From: CBDDFQ01 sp965227035
GTDB lineage: Bacteria; Pseudomonadota; Gammaproteobacteria; Burkholderiales; Burkholderiaceae_C
NCBI GenBank assembly: GCA_965227035.1
Contig: OZ245724.1
Coordinates: 124,001 to 188,000, forward strand
Length of the DNA: 64,000 nt
Reading direction: 5' to 3'
The notes under the pieces are model-generated. The model was not told where the DNA came from and searched no databases. It was given only the letters and a program-made list of their open reading frames with translations. A program made the translations under genes and the position numbers. Below, piece by piece: positions 1-8,176 of this stretch; the first letter of the stretch is position 1, and every line of letters begins with the position of its first letter.

Positions 1-2
1 AA

Positions 3-1154
3 TTCGCAACCCCGATTGCCGAAGGCCAGGACTACAAGATCAACGTGAAGAGTGGCGGCGCTGCTCCCACGCAAGACTGCCTCGCCACCTTCGGTGCGTC
101 TGGCGTCGGCGGCACCTCGATGCCGAACGTGGGCGTGATGTGTACCTATGGCGTGCGCTATCTGTTCAGTTCGATGGATTACGAAAGCGGATTCGTCGCT
201 CACCGCTGGACCGGCGATCAATCGATGCTCTTCCCCTCGTACAGCATCGGCGGCGCAGACGCGGGCGGGTACTCGGCGACCTTCGCCAGAAATCCGCAAA
301 TGAGCGTGCTGTACACAGCCAGCTCGGCGACGCTGTCGTCCTTCAAGGTAGACGAATTGACTGGAGCCCTGAGCCGCACTGCTCAACTCTCGCAGTCGAT
401 AGGTGCGTTCGGGCGTGAACTGCTGGTTCATCCGAACGGGAAGATGATGTATGTCGCTACCGGAAATAATTCAATCACCGAGTACCACATCGATGGCACC
501 GGCGCGCCCTATCAGGGCAAGACCAACTACCTCGGTAGCTATATGTCGGTCATACAGGGCATCGCGATGAACGTGGGCGGGTTTACATCGACTCGCGGCA
601 CCATCCACGCCTGGTCGATAGACGGAAAGCTGGTCACTTTGACGCTCGACGTCAACGGTGAAGTTCAGGCGGTATCCCCACAACCGAGCCCGTCGGCACG
701 AATCTCGAAAATTGCGTTCGATCCGGCCGGCAAGTTTGCGTATTCAGCCAACAACAATCTGCAGACGCTCAGCGAATATCAAGTTTCGGCTACAGGCCAG
801 CTGAGTCTCGTCAAGACGATCAACGTGTACGACGGAGTCAATCTGGACGACATTGCGATCGATCCGTACGGCGGGATGCTGTACACGATAGGCAACTCGT
901 TTACCGGAGTCATCCATTCGGTTCACCGCCGCTGGAGTATCCACCGCGCCGATGGCTATCTGACGGAAAACGGCACCTTCGACAGGCCAGGCAGGGGAAG
1001 CATTGCTACGATCCATCCGATCAATGGAGACCTGTTCCTGATGGAAGACCGCCAGGCTCGCCGAATCGTTCAAGCTCGGAACAGTCTGTGGGTAAGCGGT
1101 GCTCCGACTACCTTGGCCAGCCCGACCGGACTCGTGGGATTGTTGCTGTACTAA
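3..1154 (+). CDS. YncE-like beta-propeller surface protein, 5' end missing
   Basis: The frame is already open at the first bases of the window, so the N-terminus is cut off; about 383 residues remain. The first visible residues, with a Cys pair spaced like that of an Ig-like module, match the end of the N-terminal module of the lipoprotein at 5063-6529. The rest carries repeated blade-like stretches, including an HPNGKMMYV segment shared with that paralogue (HPNGKMLYS), and both proteins end in LLLY. This resembles the 6-phosphogluconolactonase/YncE class of seven-bladed propellers. By analogy it is probably an exported lipoprotein, but the signal peptide is not in view. No enzymatic activity can be assigned. 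Its stop codon overlaps the stop of the convergent gene by 3 bases. Confidence 0.7.
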   Translation, partial: FATPIAEGQDYKINVKSGGAAPTQDCLATFGASGVGGTSMPNVGVMCTYGVRYLFSSMDYESGFVAHRWTGDQSMLFPSYSIGGADAGGYSATFARNPQMSVLYTASSATLSSFKVDELTGALSRTAQLSQSIGAFGRELLVHPNGKMMYVATGNNSITEYHIDGTGAPYQGKTNYLGSYMSVIQGIAMNVGGFTSTRGTIHAWSIDGKLVTLTLDVNGEVQAVSPQPSPSARISKIAFDPAGKFAYSANNNLQTLSEYQVSATGQLSLVKTINVYDGVNLDDIAIDPYGGMLYTIGNSFTGVIHSVHRRWSIHRADGYLTENGTFDRPGRGSIATIHPINGDLFLMEDRQARRIVQARNSLWVSGAPTTLASPTGLVGLLLY

Positions 1155-2779
1155 GCAAAACTTCTGGCCACTGCTTCGGCCACCTTGATGCCATCGACTC
1201 CCGCTGAGAGGATCCCGCCGGCGTAGCTTGCACCTTCGCCAGCGGGAAACAGTCCGCGCACATTGATGCTCTGATAGTCGTCGCCGCGCTTCATTCGAAT
1301 CGGCGACGACGTTCTCGTTTCCACGCCGGTGAGCACCGCGTCGTGCAAATCGAATCCTTTGATTTTTCGTCCGAAAACCGGAAACGCTTCACGCATGGCG
1401 GTGATGGCGAACTCCGGCAACGCACTCGATAAATCGCCTATAGCCACGCCCGGCTTGTACGACGGCGTGACGCTTCCCAATTCTTTCGACGCGCGTCCCG
1501 CAACGAAATCGCCGACCAGCTGTCCTGGCGCGTGATAGTTGCTGCCGCCAAGCACGAATGCATGCGATTCGAGCTTGCGCTGAAGATCGATTCCAGCCAA
1601 CGGTCCTTCGGGATAGTCCGACGGGTCGATGCTCACGACGATGCCCGCGTTTGCATTGCGTTCGTTGCGCGAGTACTGACTCATGCCGTTGGTGACCACG
1701 CGTCCCGGCTCGGATGTAGCAGCCACCACCGTGCCGCCCGGGCACATGCAGAAGCTGTACACCGCGCGTCCGTTGCTCGCGTGATGCACCAGCTTGTAAT
1801 CGGCAGCGCCGAGTAATGGGTGGCCTGCATGTTTGCCCCAGCGTGCGCGATCGATCAGGCCTTGCGGGTGCTCGACGCGAAAACCGATCGAGAACGGTTT
1901 CGCTTCGACGTAGACGCCGCGCCGGTGCAGCATGTCGAAGGTGTCGCGCGAGCTGTGGCCTAGCGCGAGCACGACATGATCGACACGGAGTTCCTGCGAG
2001 GCGCCGGTTTGCTGATTGAGCACGGTCAGGCCGCGAATCTGTTTGCCTTTGCTGGTCTCTTCGATCAGTACATCGGTGACCCTCTGCTCGAATCGAATCT
2101 CGCCGCCCAGCGCGACGATTTGCTCGCGCATGTTCTCGACCACTTTCACGAGCTTGAAGGTGCCGATGTGCGGACGAGCGACGTAAAGGATTTCCGGTGG
2201 CGCGCCGGCCTTGACGAACTCGTGCATCACCTGACGCCCAAGATGACGCGGATCCTTGATTTGGCTGTAGAGCTTGCCGTCCGAAAAAGTGCCTGCTCCA
2301 CCTTCACCGAACTGCACGTTCGACTCGGGATCGAGCACGCTCTTGCGCCAGAGTCCCCAGGTGTCGCGAGTGCGCTGACGCACGGTTTTGCCGCGCTCCA
2401 GAACGATCGGTTTGAAGCCCATCTGCGCGAGCAACAGCGCAGCGAATATCCCGCAGGGGCCGAACCCGACGACGACAGGTCGCAGCGGCAAGTCGGCCGG
2501 TGCTTTTACCGGCAGCCGATACGACATGTCCGGCGCGGGCGTGATGTGGGAATTGCCCGCGTGTCTGGCGAGAATCGATGCCTCGTCGGCCGACGATGAA
2601 AGAGTCACATCGACGATGTACACCTGCAGCAGATCGGCCTTGCGGGCATCGAAGCTGCGTTTGAAAACGTGATGGTCGGCAATGTCGGAAAGCGGCACGC
2701 CGAGAGTGGCGGCGATGAGTTTCGGCAGGGCGTCTTCCGCGTGGTCCAGCGGGAGTTTGAGTTCGGATAGGCGAATCAT
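1151..2779 (-). CDS. FAD-dependent dehydrogenase (COG2509-type)
   Basis: This is a 542-residue flavoprotein. After an N-terminal domain of roughly 95 residues comes a dinucleotide-binding Rossmann motif, VVVGFGPCGIFAALLLA, followed by an acidic/basic strand end (VLERG). It also has GEGGAGTFSDGKL, typical of the uncharacterised FAD dehydrogenases grouped in COG2509, and a C-terminal FAD-binding segment, GLFPAGEGASYAGGI. The substrate is unknown for the family. The open frame extends upstream to 2917, but I chose the ATG at 2779 because the protein then begins MIRLSELKLPLDH, the usual start of this family, and because the extension would run into the rnpB gene on the other strand. It is transcribed divergently from rnpB and convergently with the propeller gene at 3-1154. 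Confidence 0.85.
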   Translation of the reverse strand: MIRLSELKLPLDHAEDALPKLIAATLGVPLSDIADHHVFKRSFDARKADLLQVYIVDVTLSSSADEASILARHAGNSHITPAPDMSYRLPVKAPADLPLRPVVVGFGPCGIFAALLLAQMGFKPIVLERGKTVRQRTRDTWGLWRKSVLDPESNVQFGEGGAGTFSDGKLYSQIKDPRHLGRQVMHEFVKAGAPPEILYVARPHIGTFKLVKVVENMREQIVALGGEIRFEQRVTDVLIEETSKGKQIRGLTVLNQQTGASQELRVDHVVLALGHSSRDTFDMLHRRGVYVEAKPFSIGFRVEHPQGLIDRARWGKHAGHPLLGAADYKLVHHASNGRAVYSFCMCPGGTVVAATSEPGRVVTNGMSQYSRNERNANAGIVVSIDPSDYPEGPLAGIDLQRKLESHAFVLGGSNYHAPGQLVGDFVAGRASKELGSVTPSYKPGVAIGDLSSALPEFAITAMREAFPVFGRKIKGFDLHDAVLTGVETRTSSPIRMKRGDDYQSINVRGLFPAGEGASYAGGILSAGVDGIKVAEAVARSFA

Positions 2780-2814
2780 GAAATGTCTGGGCTCGTGTTG
2801 ATCAAGCAGTCGCC

Positions 2815-2820
2815 GATAAT
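2815..2820 (+). promoter_or_regulatory. Probable -10 element of rnpB
   Basis: GATAAT lies 7 bases before the first base of the P1 helix of the RNase P RNA, the right distance for a sigma-70 -10 hexamer. No good -35 hexamer is visible at 16-18 bases upstream. The element sits in the short divergent region between rnpB and the FAD dehydrogenase gene. Confidence 0.45.
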
Positions 2821-2827
2821 AAACGGG

Positions 2828-3155
2828 TGAAGTCTGCCAGGCCGTCGCTGGTGCAATTTCCGAAAGGAAGCACTGGAGGAACGTCCGGACTGCGTAGGAC
2901 AGCGTAGGAGGTAACACCTCTCCACCGTGAGGTGAGGATCAGAGCAACAGAGACGAGCCGATTCAGTTCGGGTGAAACGGGCAATCTCTACGCGCAGCAA
3001 TACCAAGTAGGCCAGCGTCGATGCGGTTCGCAGAGTTGGCGGGTAGGTAGCACCGAGCCGTCTGGTGACAGGCGGCCCAGATTAATGACGGTCACATCCG
3101 GGCTGACGCAAGAAAGCCCGGGTGCACAGAATCCGGCGTATCGGCAGACTTCACA
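2828..3155 (+). ncRNA. rnpB: RNase P RNA, bacterial type A
   Basis: This is the catalytic RNA of RNase P, which trims the 5' leader from pre-tRNAs. The ends pair: AAGTCTGCC at 2830-2838 is the reverse complement of GGCAGACTT at 3143-3151 (helix P1). The universally conserved core is present: GGAGGAACGTCCGGACT near 2875 (the P4/CRI region; the usual form is GAGGAAAGTCCGG), CAGAGCAACAGAGA near 2940, GGGTGAAACGGGCAA near 2970, and ACAGAATCCGG at 3126-3136, the conserved 3' strand of P4. The length of about 328 bases is normal for betaproteobacterial type A RNA. The exact ends are inferred from P1 and could be off by a few bases. Open frames crossing this region are spurious. Confidence 0.95.
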
Positions 3156-3171
3156 CTTTTATTCATCAGGG

Positions 3172-4821
3172 TCACACGAGACCCAGCAATTCGATCCGCT
3201 GCTGATGCGCACGCAACGAATGCGCGGCGATAGGCCACAGCCTCTCCGGCGTATCGCTGTAGGCAATCGCTACCCAATCTTCCACCGAGCCTGCGGGCTT
3301 CGCGCGCATGGCGGCAATCACCTTGGCCTCGCGCTTCAAGCGATGTTCCTTCAGATGCGTGATCACCTTGCGCGCCGCGTTCATTGCGTAGCCGTGTGCG
3401 GGCAGGATGAAATCGATGTCGTACTCGTCGCATGCCGCGAGCAGCAGGTCGAGCGAGTTCAGGTAATCGTTCATGTTGCCGTCGGGCATGCTGATGACGG
3501 TGGTGCTGCCGTTAAGGATGTGATCGCCCGAGAAAAGTATGTTGTCTTCCACCAGCACCAGGCACAGATGATTGGCCGCATGCCCGGGGGTGTAGATGCA
3601 TCGCAGGGTGTGAGTGATCGGAAGCGACTCTTCGAATCGTCGAACCTCGACGTCCTGGCCATTTGCAAGCTCCACATCGGGCGTGAACTGGCTGTCGACG
3701 CGGGATGTCGGCTTCGACGCGATTCCGTAAATCAAGGGATTGGTCGCACAGAGATTCTTCAGCGTCGGCGCTCCGGGCGAATGATCGGGATGCGAATGGG
3801 TGCAAACGATGGCCCGCACATCACCCTCGGTTGCATCGACGATGCGAGCGATATGCGCCGCGTCGTTCGGGCCGGGATCGATCACGATGAATCCGCTTTC
3901 CCGGTCGCCGACGATGTAGGTGTTGGTGCCCGGGCCGGTCATGACACCGGCATTGGGTGCGGTGAGGCGCCGCACATTCTTGAGCAGCGATACAGGCGCT
4001 TCGGTCTGCCAGTCGAGCGGATGAAAAATCTGCCCGTCCGGGCTCACCAGCGCGAGTTCGCCGTAGGGCAAATCTTCCTCCATATGGCGCGATTCCTTGC
4101 CGCCCTTCAGACCGGCGCGAGGCGTGCTTTCCCACAGATGAACCTGCGAGGAACACGCCGCCATGACCTCATCGACCGACTTGAACTTCGCGAGCTTTTG
4201 CAAAGTCCGCATAGTCGGAAAAATCATCGAGAACTTGCCGTCCGCGTGACGCGCGAGTGCGTCGTCCGGCCGAACCCATTCGGCTTCGAACTGCTCCTTG
4301 TCATCGGCCACGGCTGTTTGATCCGGCGGCATGCGAGCCACCACGAAAGGCACGTCATAGCGTTGGGGCAAGGTCAGGTCGGCGGTCCAGCGTGCAAACG
4401 GGAAAACGGTGTCCGCTGCCAGCATGAGACCGGATTGACTGCACTGCTCGGGCAGGCGGGACAGTCGGTCGAGTTTGTCTATATCTGCCGAGGTGACCAA
4501 GCGTCCGTCTGCATGACGCGCCAGCAGCACTCCGACTTCCTCGAAGCTTTCGCGAATCGCGGCTATTGCGTAAGTGAGCCGCTCGTCGTCCTGATCGGCT
4601 CGGCGGGTGGCGACTGCGACTGTCTCGACGCTCGAATCGGCTTCGTCCACGCCTCCGCCCGGAAAAACATAGGCGTTCGGTGCGAAGCGTGCATTCGGCG
4701 ATCGGCGGGTCATGAGCACCTCAAGGCCCAGCTCGGTGTCACGCAGCAAAAGAATCGTGGCAGCCGGCCGGGCCGGGGCGATCTGGCGCTGCTCGCGCAG
4801 CAGCTGGGAAGTTCTTGGCAT
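3172..4821 (-). CDS. NUDIX hydrolase - metallo-beta-lactamase fusion protein
   Basis: This 549-residue protein joins two hydrolase domains. The N-terminal part (about residues 15-230) is a NUDIX domain: a PGGGVDEAD segment, an insertion, then RESFEEVG, which fits the REUXEEXG core of the Nudix box. The C-terminal part (about 270-549) is a metallo-beta-lactamase fold with the metal-binding THSHPDHSPG (HxHxDH) motif and a later GDHIL segment, resembling the LACTB2/glyoxalase II-like group. Substrates are unknown; Nudix enzymes cut nucleoside-diphosphate-linked compounds or CoA derivatives. The open frame begins at a TTG at 4848, but I prefer the ATG at 4821 (MPRTSQLL). No strong ribosome site is visible for either. 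It is convergent with rnpB and divergent from the lipoprotein at 5063. Confidence 0.85.
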   Translation of the reverse strand: MPRTSQLLREQRQIAPARPAATILLLRDTELGLEVLMTRRSPNARFAPNAYVFPGGGVDEADSSVETVAVATRRADQDDERLTYAIAAIRESFEEVGVLLARHADGRLVTSADIDKLDRLSRLPEQCSQSGLMLAADTVFPFARWTADLTLPQRYDVPFVVARMPPDQTAVADDKEQFEAEWVRPDDALARHADGKFSMIFPTMRTLQKLAKFKSVDEVMAACSSQVHLWESTPRAGLKGGKESRHMEEDLPYGELALVSPDGQIFHPLDWQTEAPVSLLKNVRRLTAPNAGVMTGPGTNTYIVGDRESGFIVIDPGPNDAAHIARIVDATEGDVRAIVCTHSHPDHSPGAPTLKNLCATNPLIYGIASKPTSRVDSQFTPDVELANGQDVEVRRFEESLPITHTLRCIYTPGHAANHLCLVLVEDNILFSGDHILNGSTTVISMPDGNMNDYLNSLDLLLAACDEYDIDFILPAHGYAMNAARKVITHLKEHRLKREAKVIAAMRAKPAGSVEDWVAIAYSDTPERLWPIAAHSLRAHQQRIELLGLV

Positions 4822-5062
4822 TCGGGGATTATCTGCAGAGACGGGCAACTGTGCTTTTCTTGCCGATTTCTGATGCGCACCATCTTTGTGTTTGGTTCCC
4901 TCTAGGTTGGGCTTCGTGCGCGTTTAACGGCAATTCGAACTTTCATCCCCTGTGAATTTTTCCCGTGCCCAGCATGCCGCCCGGACGCATCTATCGATGG
5001 CGTCTCGCGACACCGAAGTCGGTGCTACGAAAAATTCAACAAACCAAAAGGGTGGGATCGGG

Positions 5063-6529
5063 ATGAAAAGATATTTGGGTTGTGCCGCAGTGGGACTTGC
5101 CGTCGCTGCTGCCATGGTGGCCTGCGGAGGTAGCCACACAGAGGCAACGCAAGAAGTTGCGCCACCGGTCAGGGTGGACGCGCCACCGGTCATATTCAAC
5201 AGTGGCGACAGGACTCAGCTCCCGACCCCTCCAGCGATCGTCGAGCCGGAACTGGGGAAATTCACGATCGCAGGCACGATCGTCGGCTATGTGGGATCCG
5301 ATCTGATCCTCAAGAACAATGGCGAGGAATTGTCCATAGCCAAAGGCACCGAGACCTTCCAGTTCACACTGCCTGTGACAGAAAAAACCAGCTACGCGGT
5401 GTCAGTGGCGAACCAACCCGATTTGCCGACGCAGGCCTGCAGTGTCAGCGGCGGATCCGGCGTTGCGAATGCCACGGTCACCACGGTTATCGTGAACTGC
5501 GCTGCGGACGCAAAGTTCGCGTATCTGGCCAAAATGAGCGGAAGCATCGAGCGATTTGCCTATGACGAGTCGGTCATAAGGTTCGGGGATAGCCTGGGCG
5601 AGACGCAACTCATCGGACTGCCTGCTGCAACGAACATCGGTCTGGCCAAGCACCCGTACAAGAGCATGGTCTACGCGCTCCAAACGGGCACGAATCAAAT
5701 CAGCAGTTTTCTGGTGGATGAAAAAACCGGCGAACTTCGAATGAGCTCCATGAAGGAAATCCCGGCTGTCGCGGACGCGGACGACGCCAAGATCAACTCG
5801 ATTGGAGCCCGACTGATTGCCCATCCCAACGGCAAGATGTTGTATTCGTTCGACACGGCGCACGTCTATGCGCACGCTTTGAACGACGGTGGGCAGCCGG
5901 TCACGACGACGGTTATCGATGGGCCTGTCGGAGTGAAAATTTTTGAAGGCGTCTTGAATCCTGCGGGGACTGGCTTGTATGTCCACGGTTATTTGTCGAC
6001 CGAAATGGACGTTTTTCCGATAGACGTCGCGACAGGTCAAATCGGGGCATTGCTAGTTCCGCAAAAACTGTATTGGCCGGTGTCGCGAATGAGCTTTCAG
6101 TCCGATGGAAAGACGCTTTTCGCAACCGGAGATCAGCTTCAGTTCGCGTATTCGGCTGCAGACGACCTTGTGTTGACCCGATACGAAGCGAAAGGCTATT
6201 TGAATACTGGCGAAGTCGCATCGGACCCGGGCGGGAAATTCATGTTCGTCATTGCAGCGTCCACTTTCTCTATCAGCGCGAACTACAACGTTTCGGGGCT
6301 CCGTCAGTATTCACAGGATCCAATAACAAAACTTTGGAAGTGGGTGAATGGCGCTGCGTCTATCGTGAATCCCGCTTACAACCTCGCTGCAGTCGACCCG
6401 TTGGGCAAATACATCTATTTATTCGGTGACGAAAAGGTTCTCGGTCTGCCGACTGGCCCGGCACTCGAGGGCACAACGCCAGCCGATATCACCGACGTGA
6501 AATCGGGGAGAGCCTTGCTGCTTTATTGA
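5063..6529 (+). CDS. Beta-propeller lipoprotein (YncE-like)
   Basis: This is a 488-residue exported lipoprotein. The ATG at 5063 gives a signal peptide (MKRYLGCAAVGLAVAAAMVAC) with lipobox M-V-A-C and acylated Cys21, preceded by a purine-rich GGTGGGATCGGG; the upstream in-frame start at 4952 would bury the signal. Residues about 60-150 form an Ig-like module (GKFTIAGTIVGYVG to VIVNC) that recurs in proteobacterial lipoproteins. The remaining three-quarters form a YncE/lactonase-type propeller (HPNGKMLYS; VDEKTGEL). It is a paralogue of the protein at 3-1154, so this strain has at least two copies separated by about 4 kb. The role is unknown; an envelope binding or scaffolding role is more likely than lactonase activity. 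A hairpin terminator follows at 6541. Confidence 0.8.
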   Translation: MKRYLGCAAVGLAVAAAMVACGGSHTEATQEVAPPVRVDAPPVIFNSGDRTQLPTPPAIVEPELGKFTIAGTIVGYVGSDLILKNNGEELSIAKGTETFQFTLPVTEKTSYAVSVANQPDLPTQACSVSGGSGVANATVTTVIVNCAADAKFAYLAKMSGSIERFAYDESVIRFGDSLGETQLIGLPAATNIGLAKHPYKSMVYALQTGTNQISSFLVDEKTGELRMSSMKEIPAVADADDAKINSIGARLIAHPNGKMLYSFDTAHVYAHALNDGGQPVTTTVIDGPVGVKIFEGVLNPAGTGLYVHGYLSTEMDVFPIDVATGQIGALLVPQKLYWPVSRMSFQSDGKTLFATGDQLQFAYSAADDLVLTRYEAKGYLNTGEVASDPGGKFMFVIAASTFSISANYNVSGLRQYSQDPITKLWKWVNGAASIVNPAYNLAAVDPLGKYIYLFGDEKVLGLPTGPALEGTTPADITDVKSGRALLLY

Positions 6530-6540
6530 TGATGAAACAG

Positions 6541-6570
6541 GAAGCAGGGTTGCCGACTCTGCTTTCTTTT
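6541..6570 (+). terminator. Rho-independent terminator after the lipoprotein gene
   Basis: AAGCAG at 6542-6547 pairs with CTGCTT at 6559-6564, extended by a G-T wobble, and is followed by TCTTTT. It lies 12 bases after the stop of the propeller lipoprotein gene and 42 bases before dapF, so it separates the two units. Confidence 0.6.
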
Positions 6571-6611
6571 ATGGCGACGGCGTCATCGTCGTCAGCGACG
6601 ATAATCGCCGC

Positions 6612-7496
6612 ATGCGAATCCGCTTTACCAAAATGCAAGGCGCAGGCAACGACTTCGTGGTGCTCGACGAGACCCGGGGGCCGCTGTCCGAATCGCGTCT
6701 TTCCTCCGCTCATTACAAATTCCTGGCCGACCGCCATTTCGGCGTCGGGGCCGATCAGGTGCTGTCGGTCCGGCCGGCCAGCATCGATGGCGTCGATTTC
6801 GACTACGTCATCCACAACGCCGATGGCGGTGAAGTGGAGCAGTGCGGCAACGGCGCCCGATGCTTCGTGCGCTTCGTTCGCGAGCAAAAGCTCACCGACA
6901 AGCGGGCTGTTCGCGTCAACACGCTGTCGGGCGTGATCGAGCCCAGCATGAACGACGACGGCCGCGTGACCGTCGATATGGGCCCTCCAGTCTTCGCGCT
7001 CCCCGATATTCCTTTCGACAACGCCGGGATCGACCCGACGCCGTCAGGTTCGTGGGAAGCATTTCATCTGGCCTTGGGTACGCAGGCCCATGCTCCCATC
7101 GTGGAAGTTTCTGTGCTTTCCATGGGCAACCCGCACGCGGTTCAAATCGTCGATGACGTCGACAAGGCGCCAGTGGAAATCCAGGGGCCGCTCATCGAAA
7201 ACCATCCCCGATTCACCAAGCGGGTCAACGCCGGATTCATGCAGGTGCTGAGTCGCGCGCACGTGAAGCTTCGGGTGTACGAGCGCGGAGCCGGCGAGAC
7301 GCTGGCGTGCGGCACCGGCGCATGCGCGGCTGTCGTTGCCGGTATCCGGCTCGGACTGCTCGACAATCGCGTCGATGTGGACACTCGCGGTGGGCAACTC
7401 ACCATCGAGTGGAACGGCGGCAATTCAAATGTGAAGATGACCGGTCCTGCAGTGACCGTATTCGAAGGCGAAATCGACATTCCGGACCAGCTATGA
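6612..7496 (+). CDS. dapF: Diaminopimelate epimerase
   Basis: The enzyme interconverts LL- and meso-diaminopimelate in lysine and peptidoglycan synthesis, without a cofactor. It has 294 residues, against 274 in E. coli. The start MRIRFTKMQGAGNDFVVLD is the family signature. The two catalytic cysteines are Cys78 in EQCGNGARC and Cys233 in LACGTGAC. The meso-DAP made here is the substrate of MurE, encoded 11 kb downstream. The gene leads an apparent operon with a DUF484 gene and xerC, the same order as in enterics (dapF-DUF484-xerC); its stop overlaps the next start in ATGA. Confidence 0.97.
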   Translation: MRIRFTKMQGAGNDFVVLDETRGPLSESRLSSAHYKFLADRHFGVGADQVLSVRPASIDGVDFDYVIHNADGGEVEQCGNGARCFVRFVREQKLTDKRAVRVNTLSGVIEPSMNDDGRVTVDMGPPVFALPDIPFDNAGIDPTPSGSWEAFHLALGTQAHAPIVEVSVLSMGNPHAVQIVDDVDKAPVEIQGPLIENHPRFTKRVNAGFMQVLSRAHVKLRVYERGAGETLACGTGACAAVVAGIRLGLLDNRVDVDTRGGQLTIEWNGGNSNVKMTGPAVTVFEGEIDIPDQL

Positions 7497-8176
7497 ACAA
7501 CAATTCCATGAATCCAATTACCGAAGACGACATCGCCAACTATCTGGCCAACACGCCCGACTTTTTTGCGCGTCACGCCGAACTGCTCGGCGCGGTCCAG
7601 TTGAGCAATCCGCACGGCGGGCGAGCAGTGAGCCTGCAGGAGCGGCAGGCCGAAATGCTGCGCGAGCGGATCAAATCGCTGGAGCACCGCATCATGGACA
7701 TGGTGCGTGCCGGCAATGAAAACGTGGTCATCGCCGATCGTCTTCAGCGCTGGACTCGTCAGTTGTTCATGACTGCGCAGCCCGAGGAAGTGCCCGCAAA
7801 AATCACTTCGGGTATCGAAGAGGTGTTCGTGGTTCCTCAAGTGGCGATTCGTGTTTGGGGTGTGGCACCGAACTACACGGGCCACTCCTTCGCGCAGGGC
7901 GTGAGCGACGACATTCGCACCTTTGCATCGTCGTTGACCACGCCCTACTGCGGCGTCAACTCGGGCTTCGAAGCGGCATCGTGGCTGCCGACGCCGGCGT
8001 CGGCGATGTCCTTGTCGCTGATCGCGCTGCACGGACAGGATTCACAGACATTCGGTCTGCTCGTTCTCGGATCGCCCGATGCGCATCGATTCAACGCCGA
8101 AATGGGCACCGATTTCCTCGAGCGAATCGCGGAAATTTCCAGCGCGGCGCTATGGCGTCTACGTCCGAAATCGTGA
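7493..8176 (+). CDS. DUF484 (GAF-like) family protein
   Basis: This 227-residue cytoplasmic protein belongs to the DUF484 family. The N-terminal MNPITEDDIANYLANTPDFF with the following HAELL and the segment VSLQERQAEMLRERIKSLE are the family hallmarks; the second half looks like a GAF-type domain ending in ALWRLRPKS. The function is unknown, but the family is consistently found between dapF and xerC. The ATG at 7493 overlaps the dapF stop in ATGA, indicating translational coupling. The longer frame from 7307 is a shadow of dapF. A second ATG six codons on (MNPIT) is an alternative start. The 3' end overlaps xerC by 25 bases. Confidence 0.85.
   Translation: MNNNSMNPITEDDIANYLANTPDFFARHAELLGAVQLSNPHGGRAVSLQERQAEMLRERIKSLEHRIMDMVRAGNENVVIADRLQRWTRQLFMTAQPEEVPAKITSGIEEVFVVPQVAIRVWGVAPNYTGHSFAQGVSDDIRTFASSLTTPYCGVNSGFEAASWLPTPASAMSLSLIALHGQDSQTFGLLVLGSPDAHRFNAEMGTDFLERIAEISSAALWRLRPKS

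Noticed and set aside
2932..4905. 657-codon plus-strand frame starting within rnpB
   Set aside because: It crosses the 3' half of RNase P RNA and the complement of the NUDIX-MBL gene; no motif and no ribosome site.
4849..5062. Extended N-terminus for the propeller lipoprotein (start at 4952)
   Set aside because: It would place 37 residues before a perfect lipoprotein signal peptide; the ATG at 5063 is better.
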